Source: Hyalangium ruber (GTDB lineage: Bacteria > Myxococcota > Myxococcia > Myxococcales > Myxococcaceae). From it: a stretch of 64,000 bases of DNA. The position numbers and the translations under genes were made by a program. The stretch is from assembly GCF_034259325.1 (NCBI RefSeq), contig NZ_JAXIVS010000009.1:186001-250000 (forward strand). Direction: 5' to 3'. The notes below the pieces were generated by a model that ran no database searches, was not told the DNA's origin, and saw only the letters and a list, made by a program, of their open reading frames with translations. This document shows, piece by piece, positions 35,934 through 44,403 of this stretch (position 1 is the first letter of the stretch; each line of letters starts with the position of its first letter).

Positions 35934-37307
35934 TCAGGGAAACTCGTACGTCACCTCAAGTTCTGCCAGCTTTGGGGTTTGTTCCGAGTCTGAATAGAGA
36001 TCATCCCGTTGGGCGTCCTGGTCGGTCGGGGCTTCGAACCGAAGCCTGAATTGTGAACGCTTGCCGCTTCGGGTGGCTCTGTCCGCCCAGTCAAGTGCCA
36101 CGAAGGAAGTGACGTCGAAGACTCCAGTCGTTGTCACCGCACTGCTTGGGATAAGGATTGCAGGATTGAGGGCTGGAGAGTCGTATTGGGCTCTCGATTC
36201 AGGGTTCGTCCAGCTCATATCCGAGGTTGCGATCTGACTGCCAATGTAGACTCGTTCCAAGACGAGATGGCCAAGGCCTCCAAAGGCGTCTCCACGCTGC
36301 CCAGTGATAAACCATTTGAGCTTGCTGTCGGTGATGCGGTCCAAGCTGTCTGGAAGTGTATCGAGTTTGAACCCTAAGAAAAGCCGGCGCTCGGTGTTGT
36401 TGTCGGCATCCCCCACGCTCTCGAGATTGAATAGGTGGTTGTAACGCACGTAGTCTGGACTCACCGCAGAGCCACTCGTGGTCAAATCAAAATCGATTGT
36501 CACGGTGTTCGCGCGGATGACGCGAAAGGTACCTGTCGCGGTTGTTTCGAGGGGATTACCGGAGGTGTCTGTTGCGGCCGTAGAGACATGCCATGCGAGC
36601 TCGGTTCCATGTGGGAACTCAGCGTCGGGATTGAAGGTCATTTCTGTCGCAGTTGCATTCCAGTCGAACACTCCCGCGTTGAAGCCTGTTGGTGACGTAA
36701 TGGCAAAGGCCGTCTGAGCAGACGCCTTGTTCATAGGCTCAGAGAACACCACGGTGATAAGTGCATCCCGAGCAATGCCGATTGCTGAGTTGCCTGGAGT
36801 CGTGCTGAGGACCGTGGGAAGCGTGGTGTCGGGGGCTGGGCCTGTGGTGCTGAAGGAGAAAGCCTTACGACCCGAGAGCAGATTGCCGGCCTTGTCTTTG
36901 CCCTCAACGAAGAGGGTGTAGGTCGTGTTTTGAATCAGCAGAGTTGATGGTTGGAGCGTGACCTGAGTGTCTCCGAGTGCCCACGTCGCAGGGGTGAATG
37001 CCGCAGTCGGAGCCGTACTGACTTGCACGGTGCTCACGTCCATTGGCTCGGAGAAGGTGATGAGGAGCGGGGTGCTCGTGAGAACCTGACTGGAATTATG
37101 GGAGGGGGACGTCTCGGTGATGGTGGGTGGCGTCGTGTCGGCAGGGACGCCAGAGTCAGGCTTGTTTCCGCCATCGGGCGATCCGCCTCCGTCGGGCTGT
37201 GTGCCCGCGTCTGCGGGGGCTTCGGGCTCCGCGACTTCCGGCAGTTCGATGCAGGCTGACAGCAGGGCCGTCAGGAGCAAGGGAAGGATGCGTTTGAGTG
37301 GGGTCAT
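35934..37307 (-). CDS. lipoprotein with two bacterial Ig-like (Big_5) domains
   Basis: A 457-residue lipoprotein with a short signal (MTPLKRILPLLLTALLSAC, lipobox LSAC). A Pro/Asp/Gly-rich spacer (residues 25-57) leads to two SbsA-type Ig-like domains at about 58-155 (PPTITETSPSHNSSQVLTST ... LLITFSEPMD) and 162-270 (LPTVLSTTPGNSAIG ... ITVVFSEPMN). The last 185 residues look like a DNRLRE-type beta domain (VYIGSQIATSDMSWTNPESR). It is probably surface-exposed. AGAGGAG precedes the ATG. G+C is visibly lower than in the flanking glt and ffh genes. It converges with the RelA-like gene with a gap of only 15 bases. Confidence 0.78.
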   Translation of the reverse strand: MTPLKRILPLLLTALLSACIELPEVAEPEAPADAGTQPDGGGSPDGGNKPDSGVPADTTPPTITETSPSHNSSQVLTSTPLLITFSEPMDVSTVQVSTAPTAAFTPATWALGDTQVTLQPSTLLIQNTTYTLFVEGKDKAGNLLSGRKAFSFSTTGPAPDTTLPTVLSTTPGNSAIGIARDALITVVFSEPMNKASAQTAFAITSPTGFNAGVFDWNATATEMTFNPDAEFPHGTELAWHVSTAATDTSGNPLETTATGTFRVIRANTVTIDFDLTTSGSAVSPDYVRYNHLFNLESVGDADNNTERRLFLGFKLDTLPDSLDRITDSKLKWFITGQRGDAFGGLGHLVLERVYIGSQIATSDMSWTNPESRAQYDSPALNPAILIPSSAVTTTGVFDVTSFVALDWADRATRSGKRSQFRLRFEAPTDQDAQRDDLYSDSEQTPKLAELEVTYEFP

Positions 37308-37429
37308 GCTGCTCCTCTAGAGCAAGATGCATTCCACGGTTGTCCGGGATGCCAACTTGCTTTTCGGAGGGGCAGGAAAGACCGCTTCCGCCTTAAACGC
37401 TAGAGGCACGCGGCGGCACCGTCCGCGCA

Positions 37430-37447
37430 CGTGGACGGTAGTCCACG
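37430..37447. terminator. short perfect inverted repeat downstream of ffh
   Basis: CGTGGAC-GGTA-GTCCACG forms a 7-pair stem with a 4-base loop, 33 bases beyond the ffh stop in the direction of transcription. No T-tract follows, so termination is only a possibility; it may also regulate the divergent Ig-like lipoprotein gene. Confidence 0.35.
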
Positions 37448-37479
37448 CGGCTGGACTGGGCACTTGGGGAGGGCAAAGC

Positions 37480-39114
37480 CTACTTCTTCTTCCGGTTCTT
37501 CTTCTTGTTCGCCTTCTCGCGCTTGCGGCGCTCCTTGATGGCGTCGCGGTCGTCAGGCTTGCCGGAGGCCGACGGCGGCGCGTAGCCCATCAGTCGCGCC
37601 TTCGCCATCGCCGCCTGGCCCATCGGAGGCGTGTAGCCCGGGGCAATCTGCGGCATCTGCATGGGCATGCCTCCCATGCCCGCCATGGCCTGCTGCATCA
37701 TCTTGTCCTTCCCCATGATGCTCGACAGGTCCATGTTCTTCATCTGCGACAGCTGACCCAGCTGCTTGAACCCCGGGATCCGCCCCAGCAACCCTGGGTT
37801 CTGGCCGATCGTGCCCATCACCTGCTGCATCATCCCGAATTTCTGCAGCAAGTCGCGCACGTCCTCCGCCTTGCGCCCGCTGCCCTTCGCGATGCGGTTG
37901 ATGCGGCTGGCGTTGATCTGATCCGGACGCAGGCGCTCCTTCTCCGTCATCGAGTCGTACATCGACTCGATCTTCGTCAGCTCCTTCTCGTCCGGGTTCA
38001 GCTGCTCCGTCAGGTCGCCAAACAGCGGGAACTTCTCCAACAGGTCCTTCAGCGGACCCATCCGCCGCACCATTCGGATCTGCTCGACGAAGTCCTTCAT
38101 CGAGAAGTTGCCCGACAGCAGCTTGAGCGCGTCCTCCTCGGCCTTCTTCTCGTCGACGACCTTCTCGAAGTCCTTCATCAGGCCGACGATGTCGCCGAAC
38201 CCCAGGATGCGACCCGCAAGGCCCTCCGGACGGAACTCCTCGAGCTTGTCCAGCGACTCGCCCATGCCCAGGAACTTGATGGGCTTGCCCGTCACTTCCT
38301 TGATCGACAGCGCCGCGCCACCACGCGCGTCACCGTCCAGCTTCGTGAGGATGAAGCCGTCCAGCGTCAGCCGCCGGTCGAACTCCGCCGCCGTGCGCAC
38401 CGCGTCCTGGCCAATCATCGCGTCGCACACCAGCAGGATGTTGTCCGGGTGTACGTTGCCCTTGATGGACTCCAGCTCGCCCATCAGCGCCTCGTCGATG
38501 GCGAGCCGGCCCGCCGTGTCGATGAGCACCACGTCGCACTTCTGCTCGCGTGCCGCCGCGTACCCACGCACCGCCAGCTCCGGCGGCGCCACGTTCGGCT
38601 CGAAATACACCGGTACCTTCAGCCGCTCGCCCAGCACCTTGAGCTGGTCCACGGCCGCAGGGCGGTAGATGTCCGCGGCCACCAGCAGCGGCTTGCGCCC
38701 CTCGGCCAGCAGCTTGTGGGCCAGCTTGCCCGTGGTCGTCGTCTTACCCGAGCCCTGCAGACCCACCATCATGATGCCGCTCAGCTGCCCCTTGGGCTTG
38801 AGCTTGATGCTCGTGTCCACCGGGCCCATCAGGGCCTCGAGCTCGTCGTGGCAGATCTTCACGAAGTAGTCGGCAGGGCTCACCTTGCGCTTCTGCCCCG
38901 CCTTGTCCGTGATGGTCGTCTGCACCACCTCGCCCACCGTCTTCTCACGCACGCGGGCGACGAACTTCTTCACGACATCGAAGGCGACGTCCGCCTCCAG
39001 CAGGGAGACGCGGATGTCTCTCAGCGATTCGTCCACCAGCTCTGGCGAGAGCTCGCTCTTGCCGGTGAGGCGGTTCTTGGCGGCACGGAAGCCCTTGGTG
39101 ACGGTCTCAAGCAT
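37480..39114 (-). CDS. ffh: signal recognition particle protein Ffh
   Basis: A 544-residue SRP54-type GTPase that binds 4.5S RNA and signal sequences and delivers ribosomes to FtsY at the inner membrane. The N domain occupies about 1-85. The G domain has G1 GLQGSGKTTTTGKL, DTAGRL and TKLDGDARGG. The M domain is Met-rich (KFGMMQQVMGTIGQNPG). The protein is about 90 residues longer than E. coli Ffh; the extra is a Met/Gln/Pro-rich segment and a strongly basic tail (KANKKKNRKKK). The start MLETVTKGF is canonical. It is transcribed towards the Ig-like lipoprotein gene. Confidence 0.95.
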   Translation of the reverse strand: MLETVTKGFRAAKNRLTGKSELSPELVDESLRDIRVSLLEADVAFDVVKKFVARVREKTVGEVVQTTITDKAGQKRKVSPADYFVKICHDELEALMGPVDTSIKLKPKGQLSGIMMVGLQGSGKTTTTGKLAHKLLAEGRKPLLVAADIYRPAAVDQLKVLGERLKVPVYFEPNVAPPELAVRGYAAAREQKCDVVLIDTAGRLAIDEALMGELESIKGNVHPDNILLVCDAMIGQDAVRTAAEFDRRLTLDGFILTKLDGDARGGAALSIKEVTGKPIKFLGMGESLDKLEEFRPEGLAGRILGFGDIVGLMKDFEKVVDEKKAEEDALKLLSGNFSMKDFVEQIRMVRRMGPLKDLLEKFPLFGDLTEQLNPDEKELTKIESMYDSMTEKERLRPDQINASRINRIAKGSGRKAEDVRDLLQKFGMMQQVMGTIGQNPGLLGRIPGFKQLGQLSQMKNMDLSSIMGKDKMMQQAMAGMGGMPMQMPQIAPGYTPPMGQAAMAKARLMGYAPPSASGKPDDRDAIKERRKREKANKKKNRKKK

Positions 39115-39203
39115 GGCGGCGCTTTATAACAGGGGCGGAGCGGAATCGACCGTTGAGCGCATTGCGGCCGTCCGGCAGTTGAGAGAAGGTGCGTGGCGCT
39201 CGG

Positions 39204-39289
39204 GCACGAGTGGCGGAACTGGCAGACGCAGCGGACTTAAAATCCGCTGGCCCGCAAGGGCCGTCCGGGTTCGATCCCCGGCTCGTGCA
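39204..39289 (+). tRNA. tRNA-Leu (anticodon TAA)
   Basis: An 86-base class II tRNA. The acceptor stem GCACGAG (39204-39210) pairs with CTCGTGC (39282-39288), with discriminator A at 39289. The anticodon stem-loop is GCGGA-CTTAAAA-TCCGC, giving anticodon TAA for codon UUA. A variable arm TGGCCCGCAAGGGCCG and a T arm CCGGG-TTCGATC-CCCGG are present. CCA is not encoded. The 3' end is the likely integration site of the element that follows. Confidence 0.96.
39262..39289 (+). other. putative attachment-site core in the 3' end of tRNA-Leu
   Basis: The integrase gene ends 17 bases from the tRNA and points toward it, the usual arrangement for elements that recombine in a tRNA 3' end and rebuild it. 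The core would lie within the T arm and acceptor stem. No second copy of this stretch was noticed elsewhere in the window, so the other att site is probably beyond base 64000 or degraded. Confidence 0.5.
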
Positions 39290-39306
39290 TTCTTAACCGC
39301 TGGACT

Positions 39307-40416
39307 TTACTGAGAAATTCTCCCCGTCCCGTACCGTGTGCCCCCAGTGTGACCCTCGAGCGCTCGGACAGCGTCCTTCTTCACGTCCGGGCTGAGGTGG
39401 GCGTACCGCATCGTCATCTCGATGGAGGCATGCCCCAGCAGCTCCTGGACGGCCTTCAGAGGCACCCCGCGCATCACCAGGTGACTGGCGAACGTGTGCC
39501 GCAGGGTGTGCCAGCCGATGGGCCGAAGCCCTGCCCGCTTGCTGGCCCGGAGGAGGGCGTTCCGGCAGGCATCGTTTTTAAGGTACGTCCCCTGGACATC
39601 GCAGAAGACGAACGCTCCCCGGAGGTGGCGGTGCGCCTTGAGGGCCTCGAGGGCCACCGCGTTGAGTGGCACCTCGCGCGAGCGGCCTCCTTTAGGGGTG
39701 CCGAAGTGGCCCCGCCAGACGTTCCGCTTCACTAGGAGCCTCCCGGCCACGAGATCCAGCGCATCCCACTGAAGGGCGATGAGCTCTCCTCGTCGCAGGC
39801 CCGTGTGGAGGCCCACCAGGACCATGGTGCGCCACTCGGGATCCGTGGCGGAGACTATGCGCTCCGCTTCCTCGAAGGTGAGGAAGTCGAAGTCCGGCTT
39901 CTCCACCTTCAGAAGTTTCACCCGCAGCGCGTGGGACAGGACCTCCTGCTCGACAGCGACCGTGAACAGGGTGCGCAGCACAGTGAGGGCGTTGTTGATC
40001 GTCTTGGGCGCGAGGCCCTCCTTGCGCTTCTGGGCCTTGAACGTCTCGATGTCCGCTTTTCCCACGCGGTCGAGCTTCAGGTTCCCGAAGGTCGGCAACA
40101 GGTGGCTATCGAGCAACTGCTGCTTGGCGGCCAGGGTGCTGGCCTTGTTGTTGTTGGAGCTGTACGTGAGGAAGCGCTCAATGAAGCCCCCCACGGTGGG
40201 CATTTCGGGTTCAGTCGTTCCTCGGTTGTACGTGCCTGCGAGGAGGGCTTGGCGGAGCTCCCGCTCGTACTGCTCGGCTCCTCGGCGGGTGTTCACCGGA
40301 GACGCCTTGCGCACGCGCTCCACGCGCCCGTCAGGGTGCTGGAACTTCACGTCCACCCACCACGCCTCCTGCACTCTTGCCTCCTTCGTCTTCCACTTCC
40401 GCAGCCTGACGCTCAT
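39307..40416 (-). CDS. int: tyrosine recombinase/integrase
   Basis: A 369-residue phage-type integrase. An N-terminal AP2-like arm-binding part (1-65) is followed by a SAM-like core-binding domain (about 75-160) and a catalytic domain. Active-site residues visible are Arg in TGLRRGELIALQW, Lys in GTPKGGRSREVPL, His-x-x-Arg in WHTLRHTFASHL, His in ELLGHASIEMTMRYAHL, and Tyr in the same block. It should catalyse integration and, with the excisionase, excision at tRNA-Leu. Its start lies two bases after the stop of the excisionase-like gene. Confidence 0.93.
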   Translation of the reverse strand: MSVRLRKWKTKEARVQEAWWVDVKFQHPDGRVERVRKASPVNTRRGAEQYERELRQALLAGTYNRGTTEPEMPTVGGFIERFLTYSSNNNKASTLAAKQQLLDSHLLPTFGNLKLDRVGKADIETFKAQKRKEGLAPKTINNALTVLRTLFTVAVEQEVLSHALRVKLLKVEKPDFDFLTFEEAERIVSATDPEWRTMVLVGLHTGLRRGELIALQWDALDLVAGRLLVKRNVWRGHFGTPKGGRSREVPLNAVALEALKAHRHLRGAFVFCDVQGTYLKNDACRNALLRASKRAGLRPIGWHTLRHTFASHLVMRGVPLKAVQELLGHASIEMTMRYAHLSPDVKKDAVRALEGHTGGTRYGTGRISQ

Positions 40417-40418
40417 CT

Positions 40419-40637
40419 CTACTCTCCGAGCGCAGGACCGCCGTTACCCCGGATCCAACCTAGCAGGGCTTCGCGGCTGATGCGGATGGTCCGACCTACA
40501 CGGATGACACCTGGCACCTTCCCCAGGCGGACGGCCTCATAGAAGGTCTTGCGGTTCACTCTGAGCAAGCCCGCTGCTTCCTCCACGGTAAGGCAGGCAG
40601 GCAGCGACTCAGGGGAAGAGGTAGAAGGCGGTGGCAT
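40419..40637 (-). CDS. xis: excisionase-like helix-turn-helix protein
   Basis: A 72-residue MerR-like winged-helix protein of the HTH_17/excisionase type: LTVEEAAGLLRVNRKTFYEA, then KVPGVIRVGRTIRISREALL. Such proteins bind att DNA and steer the integrase toward excision. It is placed directly upstream of int on the same strand with two bases between, fitting an int-xis pair. A DNA-binding regulator role is possible instead. Confidence 0.82.
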   Translation of the reverse strand: MPPPSTSSPESLPACLTVEEAAGLLRVNRKTFYEAVRLGKVPGVIRVGRTIRISREALLGWIRGNGGPALGE

Positions 40638-40640
40638 GGC

Positions 40641-42740
40641 CTAGCTGCCCTCCTCTACGGGGTGAGGCGGGCTGGCACGCCGCAGGCCCCTATTTGGCAC
40701 GCGCACCACCTTGCCTGCGGCCACCAGTCGGGCCACTGCCTCCTGTGTCCTTGCTTTGCCGGTGCCGAGCCGGCCACGCAACTCCTCCACGGTGATAGTG
40801 GTCTCGCTGGTGTCCAGGGGGATCTTAGCCAGCGTGCGTTCGTCGAGTTCCTCCTCAGTCTCTGCTTGGTTACCTTCCTCGCCATCAGGGTCGACTGGCC
40901 GCCACTCAATCTCACAGCGACCTCCGCGCACCGTGAGTATGAAATCCAAGGGTGGAGGCGCCTGGAAGTCTCTCGCCTTCACGAGTTCAAACCGGAAGCG
41001 CACTGGTCGATCTGTGCCGCTGCAGGTACCTCGCTGAGTGAGGGACATCTGCACGTCTGCTGCGCCGACAAGTACGCTGCTGCCGCGGCTATGCTCTCGC
41101 CGGCCCTCACCTGCACCCCAGGAGCCTTTGACCGTGTGGTGCAGGAGCAGGACGCTGCAACTTGGAGCCACGCGGCGGATGTCCTTGAGTGCGCCTGTGA
41201 GCCGCGCCATGTCCTGCGAGCTGTTCTCATCCCCTGAATGGAGATCTGCTAGAGGGTCAAGGATGAGAAGCGCCACCTCGTCCTGCTGACATTTTTGGGC
41301 GATGCGCTCGACCCAAACCGGCTCGTCCAACCGGATAGGTTGCGCGTGCGCGACGCTCAATAGAGGGCTGACGGCTCCGACGAGTTCGAGTCGGTTGGCG
41401 AGAGCAGAGGGGCTACCTTCTTGTTCGATGAGGAGGACGCGCTTGTTTTGGGAGATGACTTGGAACGCGAAGTTCAACGTCAGCCATGTCTTGCCTACGC
41501 CCGGGGAGCCTTGGACAACGGCCAGTGCTCCAACGGGCAGCACGCGATCAATGAGAAAGCGTACCGTTCGTGGTGCCTCAGCAACAAAGTCCGGAGCAGA
41601 CACCAGCCAGGGACGCCGCCGCGGTGCTGAGGAAAGAGCAGACCGCCAAGCTGCGGGCGCGTCTTCGCCTGCCTGCAGCAGAGCTGCCGCCCACTCCGCC
41701 AGATCCTTATAAGGGGAGGGAGGGCGCAGCCTCTTCACGGTGTAACCTGCTTCGGTGAGGAGTGGTGTCACTTCTGCTACCGCAGCTTCGCCAGCTGGGT
41801 CCCCGTCAAAGGCGAGAACCACCGAGCGCAAGTTCTTAGGCGCGTGCGCCACCAGGGCCTCGACCGCCTCCCGCGCACATTGAGCGCCGGGAATTCCAAT
41901 AACTGACCCGGGTGGAATGGCGAAAGCCGACAGCGCAGCAAGGAAATCAGTCATTCCCTCGGTGGCGACGAGTTCCTCCTGGGGCCTGACTTGTCCGAAG
42001 ATGAGGGGACCCACATCTCTGGGGAGGCAGCCGCACCGATAGAAACGTCGGTCATGTGCAACTTCCCCAATGACGCGGAACTGCACGTCCTGCACCGTCC
42101 CGTCGAAGCTCCGCAGGCACACGGCCAGGTCAGGACGGCGTCCGGTGGTGGCTCGGGCCTCGGCCTCTGCTTCCGCAGAGTAGAGACCGCGCGTCCGCAC
42201 GTAGGCGAGGACGGCGGCATCTTCTGAAAGTGGCGCGCATTGTGCCCATCGCTCACGTGCGGATGGACGCCCCGCTTCCTTCTCGGGGAGAGCCTGTTCG
42301 CCCGCGCCTGGCATGGGACCGGCAGCTTTGGGTGAGGGGCGTTGAAGGGGCGCCTTCGATGAGCGCTCTCCAACTTGGGAACGCTTCGCCCGCTCGTGTA
42401 ATGCGGCGGGCAGGGGCACGCTCCAAGCGTCCGCGAGAGCGAGCAGAGCGTCGACTCGATCCGGTTTGCGCGTGATGAGCTGGGCGAACTTGATCAGCCC
42501 CCCCTGTTCTCCGCAGCCGAAGCAGTTGAATGTCCCCTTCTTCACGTTGAACGAGAAACTCGGAGACTCGTCCGGATGGAAGGGGCAGAGAGTGAGGATG
42601 TTCCCGGCCTTGTCCTGACGTAGATGACGCCCAGGCGGGACTTTGAGGTACCGCTCAGGAGTCCAGGCGGACTGGATGGCCTCGATAAGGCGTGAGAGGA
42701 GGGGACTGCCTGTCGCAGCCGATTGGTGTACTCTGGGCAT
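40641..42740 (-). CDS. phage-type primase-helicase (CHC2 finger, TOPRIM, RecA-fold ATPase)
   Basis: A 699-residue replication protein. Residues 45-85 form a CHC2 zinc finger (C52, H55, C73, C76; CPFHPDES and FNCFGCGEQGG). A TOPRIM domain follows at about 255-350 (LVATEGMTDFLAAL, VVLAFDGDPAGE). A RepA/DnaB-like RecA-fold ATPase covers about 385-610, with Walker A QGSPGVGKTWL, Walker B LLILDPLADLHS and LLLHHTVKGSW. A short winged-helix-like part is C-terminal. It would prime and unwind element DNA. It ends three bases before the excisionase start. No ribosome-binding site is obvious at the ATG. Confidence 0.88.
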   Translation of the reverse strand: MPRVHQSAATGSPLLSRLIEAIQSAWTPERYLKVPPGRHLRQDKAGNILTLCPFHPDESPSFSFNVKKGTFNCFGCGEQGGLIKFAQLITRKPDRVDALLALADAWSVPLPAALHERAKRSQVGERSSKAPLQRPSPKAAGPMPGAGEQALPEKEAGRPSARERWAQCAPLSEDAAVLAYVRTRGLYSAEAEAEARATTGRRPDLAVCLRSFDGTVQDVQFRVIGEVAHDRRFYRCGCLPRDVGPLIFGQVRPQEELVATEGMTDFLAALSAFAIPPGSVIGIPGAQCAREAVEALVAHAPKNLRSVVLAFDGDPAGEAAVAEVTPLLTEAGYTVKRLRPPSPYKDLAEWAAALLQAGEDAPAAWRSALSSAPRRRPWLVSAPDFVAEAPRTVRFLIDRVLPVGALAVVQGSPGVGKTWLTLNFAFQVISQNKRVLLIEQEGSPSALANRLELVGAVSPLLSVAHAQPIRLDEPVWVERIAQKCQQDEVALLILDPLADLHSGDENSSQDMARLTGALKDIRRVAPSCSVLLLHHTVKGSWGAGEGRREHSRGSSVLVGAADVQMSLTQRGTCSGTDRPVRFRFELVKARDFQAPPPLDFILTVRGGRCEIEWRPVDPDGEEGNQAETEEELDERTLAKIPLDTSETTITVEELRGRLGTGKARTQEAVARLVAAGKVVRVPNRGLRRASPPHPVEEGS

Positions 42741-43072
42741 GGCTGTATCGGGTCCCCTGCTCTTCCGCTCGCCCGTGGAAAGGTCGCGGATGCGCGGGGG
42801 CTTCTCGTCCTGCTGGCGGCCCTATCTGCCGCACCAAGGCCCAAGGTACTCAGGCGGACAGCGAGAACTAGAGGAACGCTCCGGCGAGCATGCGGCGTGG
42901 CACTGCTGCGCCAGGGAGGGTTTTTACCGGATCGGTCTGTGCCTCGATGCCTCTGCTAAGAAGCTGTAATCATGCGCGTTTCAAGTGTCAAACGACGTCG
43001 ACGTACCTTGTAGGGAGCAAATCGGTGGAACGGGCGGGTATCGGGGTACCTCAGGGGAGGATACCGGCCTAG
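42741..43072. promoter_or_regulatory. 332-base gene-free stretch upstream of the primase-helicase
   Basis: No convincing gene is seen. On the - strand TTGACA is present near 42985 and 17 bases later TACAGC, a poor promoter match that would drive the primase operon. GGTACCTCAGG and GATACC near 43045-43065 make an imperfect dyad. The left boundary of the insertion sequence adjoins. Confidence 0.35.
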
Positions 43073-43089
43073 CAGGCCGCTGAAAAAGT
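43073..43089 (+). repeat. left terminal inverted repeat of the IS
   Basis: CAGGCCGCTGAAAAAGT. It differs from the complement of the right end at bases 5 and 6 only. Confidence 0.92.
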
Positions 43090-43213
43090 AAGAGTTGAGG
43101 CGCTGGAACGCGTTCGATGCTCATTTCCCCTGGTTGCTCCGGTCCCCTCCGCGGGGCGGGGAGCTACTGTGGTTGTCGCCGAGCTGCTCGGCAGCAGCTT
43201 CACGGCCATCGGC

Positions 43214-44311
43214 TCATGCAGCCATCGGCATCAGCTTCGCCATGCGCAGCAGGTTGTAGGCTGCAGCGGCAAAATGAATCTGCAAGCCGACACGGCGCTG
43301 GCCTCGGTAGCGAGTCTTTCGCAGGCCCGCCACCGTCTTGGCCCAGCCGAATATCTCCTCCACTCGTTTGCGGATGCGCTGGCTCACTGCGTAGCCGGGA
43401 TGGCGCACGGTCCGCCCATCGATGTTGCTACCACGATGGGCGGTGATGTTCTGAGCTACGTGCGGTGTCACTCCTTCTGCACGAAGGCTTTGGACGAAGT
43501 CGGCCGTGTCGTAGCCCTTGTCTCCACCCAGCGTGCAAAGGGCAAGGCCCGCTGCCTTCTGCCGCCGCACCATTCGAAGGGCCTGCTCTCGCTCGGCGTA
43601 ACCATCGGCCTGTGACAGGCTTACATCGGCGATGAGTCCGTGGCGGTTCTCCATCAGCACGTGGCCGGCGAAGGACAGCTTGGCCTCCTTGCCTTTACCC
43701 TTCCTGGCCAGCCGTGCCTCCGGATCCGTCTTTGACTCGTGGGTGGCGTTACTGCGCTTCTCTCCATGAAAGTTGATGGTGGGATTGCTCGGGTCGTCCG
43801 GCGGTTCGTCATCGCCCGCCCCGTCCTTCTTCTTGAAGGACTTGAGGCTGGCCCACGCCTCAATCAGGGTGCCATCCACCGTGAAGTGCTCGGCGGACAT
43901 CAGCTTCTCCTGGCGAGCTCGTCCCACCACGGCCTCGAAGAACAGCCGTGCCACATCCGCTTCCAGCAGTCGCTCCTTATTCTTGGCGAAGGTGGAGGCG
44001 TCAAAGCTGCTCTCCTCCAGCCCCATGTCCAAGAAGAAGCGGAACAGCAAGTCGTAGTCCAACCGCTCGCAGAACTGCCGCTCGCTTCGGATGCTGTAGA
44101 GCGCAATCAGTAGGCACGCCTTGAGCAGCGTCTCCGGCGGGATGGAGGGCCGTCCCATGGGCGCGTACATGGCCGTGAAGACCGGCGACAGCTTCTCCAA
44201 CTCTGTATCCGCCAAGTGCTTGATGCGTCGGATGGGATGGTCTCGAGGCACCCGCTGCTCGGGCCCCACCAGCGACAGCATTGTCGCCTGCTTCTTCACG
44301 TCTCCTCGCAT
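43214..44311 (-). CDS. tnpA: IS5-family DDE transposase
   Basis: A 365-residue transposase. The N-terminal part has the family text VPRDHPIRRIKHLAD and MGRPSIPPETLLKACLLIAL (helix-turn-helix region, DUF772-like). The DDE triad is visible: Asp in FTVDGTLIEAW, Asp in GGDKGYDTADF and Glu in RKRVEEIFGWAK. The gene is uninterrupted and fills most of the IS, so the element should be autonomous. Confidence 0.93.
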   Translation of the reverse strand: MRGDVKKQATMLSLVGPEQRVPRDHPIRRIKHLADTELEKLSPVFTAMYAPMGRPSIPPETLLKACLLIALYSIRSERQFCERLDYDLLFRFFLDMGLEESSFDASTFAKNKERLLEADVARLFFEAVVGRARQEKLMSAEHFTVDGTLIEAWASLKSFKKKDGAGDDEPPDDPSNPTINFHGEKRSNATHESKTDPEARLARKGKGKEAKLSFAGHVLMENRHGLIADVSLSQADGYAEREQALRMVRRQKAAGLALCTLGGDKGYDTADFVQSLRAEGVTPHVAQNITAHRGSNIDGRTVRHPGYAVSQRIRKRVEEIFGWAKTVAGLRKTRYRGQRRVGLQIHFAAAAYNLLRMAKLMPMAA

Positions 44312-44386
44312 CGAGACTACCTCCCACGTTGGCTCCAGCGCGGGAGGTACCTCAGGCCAGGGCGGCTCCGCCAGCCCCTTCCGCCC

Positions 44387-44403
44387 ACTTTTTCAGCACC
44401 CTG
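44387..44403 (-). repeat. right terminal inverted repeat of the IS
   Basis: Reads CAGGGTGCTGAAAAAGT on the - strand. The CTAG that follows is the second copy of the target duplication. Confidence 0.92.

Larger units (their letters stand above)
39290..42740. mobile_element. integration/replication module of an integrated element
   Basis: Integrase, excisionase-like protein and primase-helicase lie head to tail on the - strand next to tRNA-Leu, with gaps of 2-3 bases. This is the core of a phage-like satellite or integrative element. No capsid, portal, terminase or conjugation genes are seen in the following 21 kb, so it is either a satellite, a cryptic remnant or part of a larger island. The far boundary is unknown. 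Confidence 0.7.
43073..44403. mobile_element. intact IS5-family insertion sequence (1331 bp)
   Basis: Bounded by 17-base terminal inverted repeats matching at 15 of 17 positions and by a 4-base target duplication CTAG (43069-43072 and 44404-44407), which fits the YTAR preference of the IS5 group. It contains one uninterrupted transposase gene. Ends, target duplication and gene are all intact, so insertion is recent and the copy may be active. Confidence 0.92.

Noticed and set aside
43043-44354. GGTACCTCAGG occurs left of the IS (near 43046) and again inside its right end (near 44346), as if marking a larger transposon end.
   Set aside because: The copies are in the same orientation, one outside and one inside the IS. 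The clear inverted repeats with a CTAG duplication define the element without them.
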